The position numbers and the translations under genes are program-made. The notes under the pieces are model-generated. The model made no database searches. It was not told where the DNA came from and saw nothing but the letters and a program-made list of their open reading frames with translations. Shown here piece after piece: positions 6,144 through 11,487 of a stretch of DNA of 43,169 bases (positions are counted from its first letter, which is position 1; every line of letters starts with the position of its first letter). Location: positions 1-43,169 of IMG/VR virus record IMGVR_UViG_3300020417_000001. One strand, given 5' to 3'. This DNA comes from a virus.

Positions 6144-6380
6144 TTAGCCCGCTGCCGTTATGACTTTATTAATTCTGTGTTTGATTGTTATTCTCGCGTG
6201 TAAAAGGCAAGCAGCCGCCGCACGCACCAAGGATATGCGTGGCTGACTAACTGCCTGACCTTTTACGGGGGAGGGATGGCGTGAAGCACTAAGATACTTC
6301 ACGCCCCGCGCCATATTTGTCTTCAATAACCACAAAGAAGGTAACGTGGCGCGTTTTTCTTTATATCTTGATTCTTGCAT
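6144..6380 (-). CDS. Possible 78-residue basic protein inside a folded region
   Basis: An ATG at 6380 with AAGGTGG upstream opens 78 codons to a TAA at 6144. The product is basic, rich in Ala, Arg and Ser, with no recognised domain. About two thirds of the frame coincides with three consecutive RNA hairpins (6200-6353), which either constrain its codons or mean the RNA rather than the peptide is what matters. If it is not translated, the stretch 5949-6390 is a roughly 440-base gene gap filled with hairpins. Confidence 0.4.
   Translation of the reverse strand: MQESRYKEKRATLPSLWLLKTNMARGVKYLSASRHPSPVKGQAVSQPRISLVRAAAACLLHARITIKHRINKVITAAG
6200..6353. other. Three contiguous RNA hairpins (candidate structured RNA)
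   Basis: Three stems follow one another with few unpaired bases. 6307-6313/6347-6353 is 7 bp (CGCGCCA/TGGCGCG) with an inner CTTC/GAAG helix at 6321-6324/6337-6340. 6278-6286/6297-6305 is a perfect 9-bp stem with a 10-base loop. 6200-6207/6259-6266 is 8 bp (GTAAAAGG/CCTTTTAC) enclosing 212-216/241-245 and 222-226/236-240 (add 6000). On the plus strand the first is followed by GTTTTTCTTT, so it could also end antisense transcripts. Strand of action unproven. Confidence 0.5.
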
Positions 6381-6390
6381 TGTTTCCACC

Positions 6391-6612
6391 TTAGAACGGG
6401 ATTTCATCGAAGTCGTGCTGGTTGAAGGTAAAGTCTTCTTTTGCTACGTCCTGCTTTTGGAACTGTGATACAGACGCTAATACAACGAATGTTTCGCCTG
6501 GGTTTACGCGTGCCAAACGTGTTGCTTCGCGCTCTGCATCAGATTTTGTTTCGTGCTTGTGGTTTGTGCGCCCTGTATCTGGATTCCAAACTAAGAAATA
6601 TCCTTTTGACAT
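6391..6612 (-). CDS. Small protein ending in an SSB-like C-terminal tip
   Basis: 73 residues, directly downstream of ssb. The body (residues 1-55) looks like a small alpha/beta domain with FLVWNPDTGRTNHKH and SDAEREATRLARVNPGETFVVL. The last residues are DFDEIPF, nearly the same as the DLEDEIPF end of the phage SSB next door. In bacterial SSBs this acidic, Pro-Phe-ended tip is the docking site for replication and repair enzymes. The ATG at 6612 has GGAAAGGG upstream. Domain family not recognised. Confidence 0.75.
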   Translation of the reverse strand: MSKGYFLVWNPDTGRTNHKHETKSDAEREATRLARVNPGETFVVLASVSQFQKQDVAKEDFTFNQHDFDEIPF

Positions 6613-6630
6613 TTTGAATTACCCTTTCCT

Positions 6631-7041
6631 TTAAAACGGGATTTCATCTTCCAGGTCATCGACCTGTTGCGCTGGCTGCTGTGAAGCGTTGGCGCTGTCT
6701 AGCATGGTTAATGTGCCTGTGTAGGGGCGCATAACAACTTCGGTTGCGTACTTCTCAACGCCGTTTTGGTCTGTCCATTTACGGGTTTCCAGCTGGCCTT
6801 CCAGGTAAACCTTTGACCCCTTGCGCAAGAAACGCTCACAGATCCCAACTAATGCTTCATTAAAGATAACCACGCGGTGCCATTCCGTGCGCTCTTTACG
6901 CTGGCCTGTGCTTCTGTCTTTCCATGTTTCACTGGTGGCAATAGATAGGTTGCAAACCTTCTTGCCGCTTTGCATTGCACGTACATCTGGGTCACTTCCC
7001 AGGTTGCCGACTAAAATGACTTTGTTTACTGATCCGGCCAT
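6631..7041 (-). CDS. ssb: Single-stranded DNA-binding protein
   Basis: 136 residues, a full SSB: an OB fold at 4-108 (NKVILVGNLGSDPDVR, then LSIATSETW, RTEWHRVVIFN and KGSKVYLEGQLETRKW) and a short Gln/Ala linker ending in the acidic DDLEDEIPF tip. It coats single-stranded phage DNA and recruits partners through the tip. The linker is shorter than in most host SSBs, as usual for phages. The ATG at 7041 overlaps the exonuclease stop (TAATG), coupling it to the recombination pair upstream. Confidence 0.95.
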   Translation of the reverse strand: MAGSVNKVILVGNLGSDPDVRAMQSGKKVCNLSIATSETWKDRSTGQRKERTEWHRVVIFNEALVGICERFLRKGSKVYLEGQLETRKWTDQNGVEKYATEVVMRPYTGTLTMLDSANASQQPAQQVDDLEDEIPF

Positions 7042-7655
7042 TACATCATCCCTCTAATTTTGGTTACATAGTCTTGAACCTTCTGCGCAACTTCATTCAG
7101 TGCCGGCTCCAATGCGCCCAGATATTCCGCATCAGGGTTTACGTCCTTAATTACTGGCGGCAATTCTGGGTGATAGCTCATCACATTCCACCACTTGCGC
7201 TGGCACACCAGAATGTTTCCCTGGACTTGCGGTCTGTGTTCTTGCGTTAAATCGTCCAGGCCAAACAGGTAACGAAGATGCTGCTTCATTGATGGGCATT
7301 TAATTTCCAGCCCTCCATCCTCACCAACAAGACGGTCTGGGCTTGCGCCTATAGTCCCTTCATCATTGGTTACAAAGCCAACCTTAGTTGTGGTGTGGCC
7401 TGTAGTCATTTCGTACAACTCCACCGCATCCGGCTCCAACTCTTGGCCACGGTCTGTGTGGTAATTGCCCTGGAACTCTTCCGCGCTTACGCCCGTAATA
7501 ATTTCCCCCGCTAGGGAAAGGGCTAACTCTTCAGACTGTGAAGATAGCTGCAGCTTTTTAGGTGTAATGACCTTTGCGAAGTTTGATGCGGTTATCACAC
7601 CCAAGCGGGCGGAGCACCATTCTTGTGAGTTTTGTTCAAAATTATGAATTTTCAT
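7041..7655 (-). CDS. YqaJ / lambda Exo-type recombination nuclease
   Basis: 204 residues of the YqaJ viral recombinase family (PD-(D/E)XK fold). It opens with NSQEWCSARLGVITASNFAKV, the family N-terminal signature, then GQELEPDAVELYE with the first acidic residues, and ASPDRLV followed by GGLEIKCPS, in which the E-x-K pair is catalytic. The enzyme resects double-stranded ends 5' to 3' so that the annealing protein can load. The ATG at 7655 has AGGAG upstream; it overlaps the ERF gene by 14 bases. With ERF and SSB it forms a complete annealing-recombination module. Confidence 0.92.
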   Translation of the reverse strand: MKIHNFEQNSQEWCSARLGVITASNFAKVITPKKLQLSSQSEELALSLAGEIITGVSAEEFQGNYHTDRGQELEPDAVELYEMTTGHTTTKVGFVTNDEGTIGASPDRLVGEDGGLEIKCPSMKQHLRYLFGLDDLTQEHRPQVQGNILVCQRKWWNVMSYHPELPPVIKDVNPDAEYLGALEPALNEVAQKVQDYVTKIRGMM

Positions 7656-8412
7656 GGCCGCGCTCCTCTTTTGCACGTAATGCTGTTAGGGCTTTAGATA
7701 GCTTGCCTTTAGGAATTTCCTGGATCGCATTAACTTTCATATAACCAAGAAATTTGTTTTTATATTCGTTGGCATCCGTTAGCTTATTAATGCGGCTATC
7801 AATATCTGCTGCTATTTCAATTGAAATTGGCTCCTGGCCGCTACCGTTTCCATCATCATCTTCCGCAATGCGAACACCCAATGCGCGGCACAGTGATATA
7901 CGCTGGCCATATGACATTGATGATGCAGACGCGTGAATGCTGGTCTTGTTTACAGACCCCTTAATGCCTTTATCATCCAAAGCAAACTGTACGGTGTTAC
8001 GCTTAGAATGGCCTTGACGATGCACAATCTCGCAAGTTGTACGGATCATATTTCCATCAAGGAATTCATCCTCATATCTGTCATAAAAACCATACTTGCT
8101 TAGTAGCGGATCAACGGTCTTTTTAATTTCCGCCAGATCTGCATAGTTAGAGTTTGTTTGGTTGTTACGCTTGTTTTTAATGATTGGCGGCAACTCCTCG
8201 CGCAGCTTGGCCATATCAATATTAAAGGCCGTTTCAGCATCACGGTTGAGCATGCGCTCTTGAAGATCCATGATTTTTTCAAGCTTCGACACGTCCGCAT
8301 CTGGGTTCGATGCAACACGCTCAATCATTTCAAGAACCTGATCAGGCATAACCGCCGGTACGTTCTCATTTGCCTTTAATGGCAATGTTTCATTTTCTGC
8401 TATATCTTTCAT
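7642..8412 (-). CDS. erf: ERF-family single-strand annealing protein
   Basis: 256 residues. The central part (about 55-180) matches the ERF family (PF04404) of phage P22 Erf: MAKLREELPPIIKNKRNN, YADLAEIKKTVDPLLSKYGF, then MSYGQRISLCRALGVRI. The protein anneals complementary single strands, which supports replication, circularisation or concatemer formation. The N-terminal 55 residues are a likely helical oligomerisation region and the C-terminal 60 a charged tail. The ATG at 8412 has AAGGAG upstream. It overlaps the exonuclease gene and is co-transcribed with ssb. Confidence 0.92.
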   Translation of the reverse strand: MKDIAENETLPLKANENVPAVMPDQVLEMIERVASNPDADVSKLEKIMDLQERMLNRDAETAFNIDMAKLREELPPIIKNKRNNQTNSNYADLAEIKKTVDPLLSKYGFYDRYEDEFLDGNMIRTTCEIVHRQGHSKRNTVQFALDDKGIKGSVNKTSIHASASSMSYGQRISLCRALGVRIAEDDDGNGSGQEPISIEIAADIDSRINKLTDANEYKNKFLGYMKVNAIQEIPKGKLSKALTALRAKEERGHENS

Positions 8413-8417
8413 CTTTC

Positions 8418-8606
8418 TTACTCCTTGGTTTTACAAGGCTTGGTTAGGCCTTGGTTAGTGGCGTGAAGATTCATTTCAGCGCCGTAATACTTGCAATTCT
8501 TTTTCAATCGCCACTCCGCTTCAAATGCCATGGCATCAACGGCCATGGGTATGATGAATGATAAGCAGGTGATGGCGATTGCAATAAATGTCAGAAACTC
8601 TTTCAT
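8418..8606 (-). CDS. Small protein with N-terminal membrane segment
   Basis: 62 residues. A hydrophobic stretch at residues 4-26 (FLTFIAIAITCLSFIIPMAV region) is either one transmembrane helix or an uncleaved signal; the remainder is hydrophilic with two Cys. The ATG at 8606 overlaps the TGA upstream (ATGA). No family recognised. Small early membrane proteins in this position sometimes act on the host envelope or exclude other phages, but nothing specific supports that here. Confidence 0.6.
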   Translation of the reverse strand: MKEFLTFIAIAITCLSFIIPMAVDAMAFEAEWRLKKNCKYYGAEMNLHATNQGLTKPCKTKE

Positions 8607-8779
8607 CGTTGAGCCTGCTCAAGCTGTGCCTGACAAGTTCTGATGCGCTTGCATGCGTCATTGATTGTCTTTGGTGGGTTTGCCACAAAATCGTCAATGA
8701 TATGCCCGCAAGTGTCTATTGATCCCTGTTTGTATAAATAATCCGCATGAAACGGTGTTTTTACTGGTTGTGTTTGCAT
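8603..8779 (-). CDS. Small hypothetical early protein, 58 aa
   Basis: The start chosen is the ATG at 8779, which overlaps the TAA of the first operon gene (TAATG) with AGGGA just upstream. The product is soluble, with two Cys in its C-terminal half and a helical end (NDACKRIRTCQAQLEQAQR). No family recognised. It lies between the first gene of the leftward operon and a small membrane protein, with which it overlaps by four bases. Confidence 0.6.
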   Translation of the reverse strand: MQTQPVKTPFHADYLYKQGSIDTCGHIIDDFVANPPKTINDACKRIRTCQAQLEQAQR

Positions 8780-9159
8780 TAAATCCCTGCCTGTAAGTGC
8801 CATTCAGCTTTAACCTGTTGTTCATATGTGCCGTATGTAGCGGCATCTTGTTTTGCCTGGGCTTCTTCTTCAGCCAACTGTTCAGAATATGTGCGATATT
8901 CAGCAGCACGCTTCTGCGCGTACTTAATAAGCTCAAACACAAAGTTGCCAACCGCTAGGCTGAATTCACCTTTTGAGTTAAATTCAAACTTATCTGAATG
9001 ATCACCAAAGGCTTTTAGCTCCTCGGCAAAGGCATCCATTAAGTCAGCTTCTTTTGCGTATTCTGAAGATGTTGTGTGAGTGTTTGCATCGCAGTCCATA
9101 TTCTCTAAAAACTCGTGAATATCGCTGATTGCTTTAATATCTGTATGTATTATTGACAT
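8779..9159 (-). CDS. First gene of the leftward early operon, 126 aa, unknown
   Basis: An acidic helical protein. The middle has KGEFSLAVGNFVFELIKYAQKRAAEYR, which looks like a helix hairpin, and the C-terminal third is a coiled coil rich in Glu, Ala and Gln. The ATG at 9159 has AAGGA about nine bases upstream and lies some 25 bases downstream of the predicted start of the PL-like transcript, so it should be the first protein made from that promoter. No family recognised. Confidence 0.7.
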   Translation of the reverse strand: MSIIHTDIKAISDIHEFLENMDCDANTHTTSSEYAKEADLMDAFAEELKAFGDHSDKFEFNSKGEFSLAVGNFVFELIKYAQKRAAEYRTYSEQLAEEEAQAKQDAATYGTYEQQVKAEWHLQAGI

Positions 9160-9190
9160 TAGCTTGTTCCTTCATTGTGGTTACAAGTCT

Positions 9191-9219
9191 ATATTCACAC
9201 ATAGTGAATTAATTGTCAA
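9191..9219 (-). promoter_or_regulatory. Leftward early promoter (PL-like)
   Basis: On the minus strand a perfect -35 TTGACA (9219-9214) is followed after 17 bases by GAATAT (9196-9191), preceded by TGT to give an extended -10. The first operator palindrome (9194-9208) fills the spacer and overlaps the -10, so a bound repressor would block it. Predicted transcription start is near 9184. Confidence 0.75.
9194..9208. promoter_or_regulatory. Operator on PL (TTCACN5GTGAA)
   Basis: Perfect 15-bp palindrome with both half sites TTCAC/GTGAA and centre ACATA. It sits inside PL with the same offset from the -35 (five bases) as the operator at 10302 on PR. Confidence 0.8.
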
Positions 9220-9227
9220 ACAAAAAG

Positions 9228-9242
9228 TTCACCATGTGTGAA
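9228..9242. promoter_or_regulatory. Second left operator
   Basis: Perfect TTCAC/GTGAA palindrome with centre CATGT, 34 bp from the first, just upstream of the PL -35. Spacing near three helical turns would let bound dimers sit on the same face. Confidence 0.78.
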
Positions 9243-9260
9243 TAAAAGCAATGAAAAAAG

Positions 9261-9275
9261 TTCACGAACCGTGAA
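9261..9275. promoter_or_regulatory. Third left operator
   Basis: Perfect TTCAC/GTGAA palindrome with centre GAACC, 33 bp from the second. It lies between PL and the membrane-protein gene and could also act on rightward transcription toward 9391. Confidence 0.75.
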
Positions 9276-9350
9276 TTTAAAAGGAATCGGGCGCATGAAA
9301 AAAAATAAAAAAAGGTTAGTCAAATTGTTTTTTTATGGTAGAAACGCAGG

Positions 9351-9359
9351 TGTCATAAT
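9351..9359 (+). promoter_or_regulatory. Possible extended -10 promoter for the membrane-protein gene
   Basis: TGTCATAAT is an extended -10 element (TGn then CATAAT, five of six to consensus). No good -35 is visible at the right distance. It would start transcription near 9366, thirteen bases before the AGGAGG of the next gene, and does not overlap an operator, so it could be active in the lysogen. Confidence 0.4.
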
Positions 9360-9390
9360 TGAGAGTCATCAACTTTACAGGAGGTTTTGT

Positions 9391-9840
9391 ATGAACAGAA
9401 AGATATGGAGCGTTAAAATTGTTTTGAGCGCCGCGTTCTTAATGTTTGCTTTTTGGTTGTCGGCCTTATTAAGCATGATACCTTCAATCCTGTCCGGCGG
9501 CACGACCTTAACAGCCAATATTTTTATATTGACTATTTGTGCTGTAGTTTTTTGCGGGGTCGGTCGCCTTTCTATATGGAATAAATTGAATGCGCTCAAG
9601 ATGACTGGAGTTTGGCGGTCGGCAAAGGGCAGAATAACATTCCCATTTGTTGGGGTAGCATTATTCTCTACTGTTATAGTACTGGCAAGTGTTTTGTCTG
9701 GCTTTATTGCAAGTATTGGGAACGGTAATATTGCCCTGTTCTTGGTGGGGCTGCTCATAAACGCTGGAGCAGGCTTTTGTGGAGGAGTCATTCTTCTACT
9801 TGCTATAGCCAAGCGAATGGGCTTCACCCCAGAAGGATGA
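9391..9840 (+). CDS. Four-helix inner-membrane protein in the immunity region
   Basis: 149 residues with four predicted transmembrane helices, about 8-29, 38-58, 80-106 and 112-140 (for example VLSAAFLMFAFWLSALL and ALFLVGLLINAGAGFCGG). The start at ATG 9391 has a perfect AGGAGG six bases upstream and lies just before the first helix; an in-frame ATG at 9295 would add 32 basic residues but has a weaker site. It lies between the left operators and the repressor and points against the repressor gene. The site and its likely independent promoter are typical of genes expressed in lysogens; superinfection exclusion is a candidate role (inference). Confidence 0.75.
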   Translation: MNRKIWSVKIVLSAAFLMFAFWLSALLSMIPSILSGGTTLTANIFILTICAVVFCGVGRLSIWNKLNALKMTGVWRSAKGRITFPFVGVALFSTVIVLASVLSGFIASIGNGNIALFLVGLLINAGAGFCGGVILLLAIAKRMGFTPEG

Positions 9841-9851
9841 ACAATTTAATG

Positions 9852-10211
9852 CTATCCATTTTCTTTATGCGTAAATTGGATGGATGAAACACCCTCTTTA
9901 TTAAGCGCAAAGTCTATGAAGTCCAGTACAGATTGCTGACCCTCTGGTGAAAGACTATGGATCTTTGACAGCAAAGCCTTTTCTTCTTCAGATGGTAAAA
10001 TCACAGGGTCGTAAAACAGATGCTCCAATGGGACGCCTAATGTTTTAGCTGCGTCTTCAAGTGTATCAGCATTCCATCTTTTCTTTCCTGACATTAAATC
10101 AGATATGTAGCCGGGGACTTTATCCATACCTTCAGCCAGCCAAGCTTGGCGCTTGTCCAGGGTCTTAAGTATGCTCTTAATTCTATTCGCTATGATTTCA
10201 TATGTTTCCAT
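9852..10211 (-). CDS. CI-like prophage repressor (XRE helix-turn-helix)
   Basis: 119 residues. The N-terminal helix-turn-helix (about 8-70) includes KRQAWLAEGM, VPGYISDLMSGKKRWNADTLEDAAKTLGVPLEHLF; the C-terminal 45 residues (LSKIHSLSPEGQQSVLDFIDFAL) are a helical dimerisation tail. There is no LexA/CI-type autoprotease domain, so induction is not by classical RecA-stimulated self-cleavage. The ATG at 10211 coincides with the predicted transcription start of its promoter, so the message is probably leaderless, as for lambda cI from PRM. It is the best candidate for binding the TTCACN5GTGAA sites. Confidence 0.8.
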   Translation of the reverse strand: METYEIIANRIKSILKTLDKRQAWLAEGMDKVPGYISDLMSGKKRWNADTLEDAAKTLGVPLEHLFYDPVILPSEEEKALLSKIHSLSPEGQQSVLDFIDFALNKEGVSSIQFTHKENG

Positions 10212-10218
10212 GCGCAGG

Positions 10219-10247
10219 ATTATTCCAATTATTCATAAGTCCATCAA
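10219..10247 (-). promoter_or_regulatory. Repressor maintenance promoter (PRM-like)
   Basis: On the minus strand TTGATG (10247-10242), 17-base spacer, then AATAAT (10224-10219), five of six to the -10 consensus. The predicted start, about 10212, abuts the repressor ATG at 10211. The imperfect operator at 10248-10262 touches the -35, a position suited to activation or autoregulation. Confidence 0.65.
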
Positions 10248-10262
10248 TCCACTATTAGTGAA
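10248..10262. promoter_or_regulatory. Right operator next to the repressor promoter
   Basis: TCCAC TATTA GTGAA: one mismatch from the TTCACN5GTGAA consensus. It adjoins the -35 of the repressor promoter. Confidence 0.65.
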
Positions 10263-10275
10263 TAAATAAAATAAA

Positions 10276-10290
10276 TTCACTATTGGCTAA
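10276..10290. promoter_or_regulatory. Degenerate middle right operator
   Basis: TTCAC TATTG GCTAA: a good left half site and a poor right half (two mismatches). It lies 28 bp from the first and 26 bp before the third right site and ends just before the PR -35. Confidence 0.4.
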
Positions 10291-10319
10291 TTGACTAATA
10301 GTTCACCATATGTGAATAT
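10291..10319 (+). promoter_or_regulatory. Rightward early promoter (PR-like)
   Basis: TTGACT (10291-10296), 17-base spacer, GAATAT (10314-10319) with TGT before it as an extended -10. The -10 hexamer, spacer length and operator offset are the same as in the leftward promoter. Predicted start about 10326, one base before the cro-like ATG. Confidence 0.7.
10302..10316. promoter_or_regulatory. Operator on PR (TTCACN5GTGAA)
   Basis: Perfect 15-bp palindrome, centre CATAT, filling the PR spacer and overlapping its -10. It starts five bases after the -35, as on PL. Confidence 0.8.
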
Positions 10320-10326
10320 ATGTTTT

Positions 10327-10536
10327 ATGAAAGCAGTTGATTGGCGAAAGCAAAAAGGTATTACACTTAAGCAACTATCAGAAAAGATAAAATTTTCTGA
10401 TGGTTATTTGTGCGACATTGAGAATGGAAAGCGCGAGCCTTCTTATCGTGTTATGGCCGCATACCTTAAAGTTTCTAGCGGCGCAGTGCAGCCCAATGAC
10501 TTTTTTGAAATTCAATTTAATCAATTACATTCATAA
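10327..10536 (+). CDS. Cro-like helix-turn-helix protein
   Basis: 69 residues with an XRE-type helix-turn-helix: WRKQKGITLKQLSEKIKFSDGYLCDIENGKREPSY. It is short, as expected of Cro, divergent from the repressor and driven by the operator-bearing rightward promoter. The ATG at 10327 has no Shine-Dalgarno sequence; it falls at the predicted transcription start, so the message is probably leaderless. Its operator affinity order relative to the repressor would decide the lytic-lysogenic choice (inference from the lambda plan). Confidence 0.78.
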   Translation: MKAVDWRKQKGITLKQLSEKIKFSDGYLCDIENGKREPSYRVMAAYLKVSSGAVQPNDFFEIQFNQLHS

Positions 10537-10538
10537 AT

Positions 10539-10552
10539 CCGCATTCCTGCGG
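10539..10552. other. Hairpin after the cro-like gene
   Basis: CCGCA TTCC TGCGG, a perfect 5-bp stem with a 4-base loop two bases after the cro stop. No T run follows, so it is not a complete terminator; it could slow or attenuate transcription, or protect the 3' end of a cro message. Confidence 0.4.
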
Positions 10553-10576
10553 TAATTGCATAATAATAATTATAAC

Positions 10577-10597
10577 TTATACACAGAGTTATCCACA
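10577..10597 (+). promoter_or_regulatory. Two tandem DnaA boxes (candidate replication origin)
   Basis: TTATACACA (10577-10585) and TTATCCACA (10589-10597) both match the DnaA box consensus TTATNCACA exactly. They have the same orientation and a 3-base gap, and lie next to a very AT-rich stretch (10553-10576). They are in the rightward early operon upstream of a DUF1376 replication-type gene, so an origin that uses host DnaA is a reasonable reading. Confidence 0.6.
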
Positions 10598-10646
10598 AGG
10601 TCAAAGTTTTTTAAGGCCTTGAAACATAGACATAGGAGTACGCAAA

Positions 10647-10847
10647 GTGGGGCGAATAATCTTTTTCCGTGATGGTAGCAACTACATAGCGCGTGTTCTC
10701 ACAATAAGCCAGATCAATGCTGTTATGAACAAGCAAAGATCCTTGCCAGAATTTTGTGGCTTTTATTGTGAGCATCGTGAGGGCAAAGACAAGCCTTACA
10801 AGCAAGTTAAGCTTAAACAATTGCGCCAACTCCTAAGCAAAAACTAA
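10647..10847 (+). CDS. Small basic hypothetical protein, 66 aa
   Basis: It starts with GTG at 10647, supported by AGGAG eight bases upstream. The product is a compact, basic protein (RIIFFRDGSNYIARVLTIS, then YKQVKLKQLRQLL at the end) with two Cys (FCGFYC). No family recognised. It follows the candidate origin and precedes the methyltransferase by ten bases, so it belongs to the rightward early operon. An opposite-strand frame covers the same DNA but lacks a start site and points against the operon. Confidence 0.65.
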   Translation: MGRIIFFRDGSNYIARVLTISQINAVMNKQRSLPEFCGFYCEHREGKDKPYKQVKLKQLRQLLSKN

Positions 10848-10857
10848 GGGGTAGACC

Positions 10858-11487
10858 ATGAAAGATTTAGAAAATGGCAATTCTTGCCTTAAAGAGCGCA
10901 GCATAACACTCGAACACTTTGAAACGCCTAAATGGGCGGTTGATGCTATCTTGAAAAAAGAAGTCCTCAATAGTTTTGTTATTGATCCATGCTGTGGCAC
11001 GGGTGTTTTATCCGAAGCGGCGGATGACAGAGATTTGTGCGTCTTTCCTATTGATATTCATAACTGGGGATACAGAAAACAGCAATTAACTGCGGATTTT
11101 CTTACAATGCCTTACACGGCGATTACACCCGAATATATGGGTGCTGATGGTTTTTCCGTTTTAATGAATCCGCCATTTTCAAAGGCGTGTGAATTTGTAG
11201 AAAAATCCATTGAACTTGGTGCGCGAAAAATAATCTGCTTTCAGCGTTTTTCTTGGTGGGAATCATTAAAGCGAAAAGACTTCTGGAAGAAATATCCGCC
11301 ATCAAGGGTTTATATTTGCGGGAACCGCGCAAGCTGCTGGCGCCATGATCTGGCCGAACAATACAGGTTAAAGGGCGAAGATCTTAATACAAAAAGCGGT
11401 ACACCAACTGCACACGCATGGTTTGTATGGGATATAGGCACTCCAGCCGGAACGCTTCTAGGCCACATATGGAAGGATGAAGCGTAA
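10858..11487 (+). CDS. Phage N6-adenine methyltransferase-like protein
   Basis: 209 residues of the class I SAM-dependent methyltransferase type. Motif I is DPCCGTG (43-49), which binds the cofactor; the catalytic motif is NPPF (104-107). Before motif I, LEHFETPKWAVDAIL matches the substrate-entry region of small phage DNA methylases. No target-recognition domain is large enough to predict specificity. AAGGGG precedes the ATG at 10858, and the stop overlaps the next start (TAATG). This is the second methyltransferase of the prophage and is in the opposite early operon from the first. Confidence 0.8.
   Translation: MKDLENGNSCLKERSITLEHFETPKWAVDAILKKEVLNSFVIDPCCGTGVLSEAADDRDLCVFPIDIHNWGYRKQQLTADFLTMPYTAITPEYMGADGFSVLMNPPFSKACEFVEKSIELGARKIICFQRFSWWESLKRKDFWKKYPPSRVYICGNRASCWRHDLAEQYRLKGEDLNTKSGTPTAHAWFVWDIGTPAGTLLGHIWKDEA

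Noticed and set aside
10611-10829. Minus-strand frame opposite the small basic gene
   Set aside because: The plus frame has AGGAG before its GTG start and fits the operon direction; the minus frame has neither.
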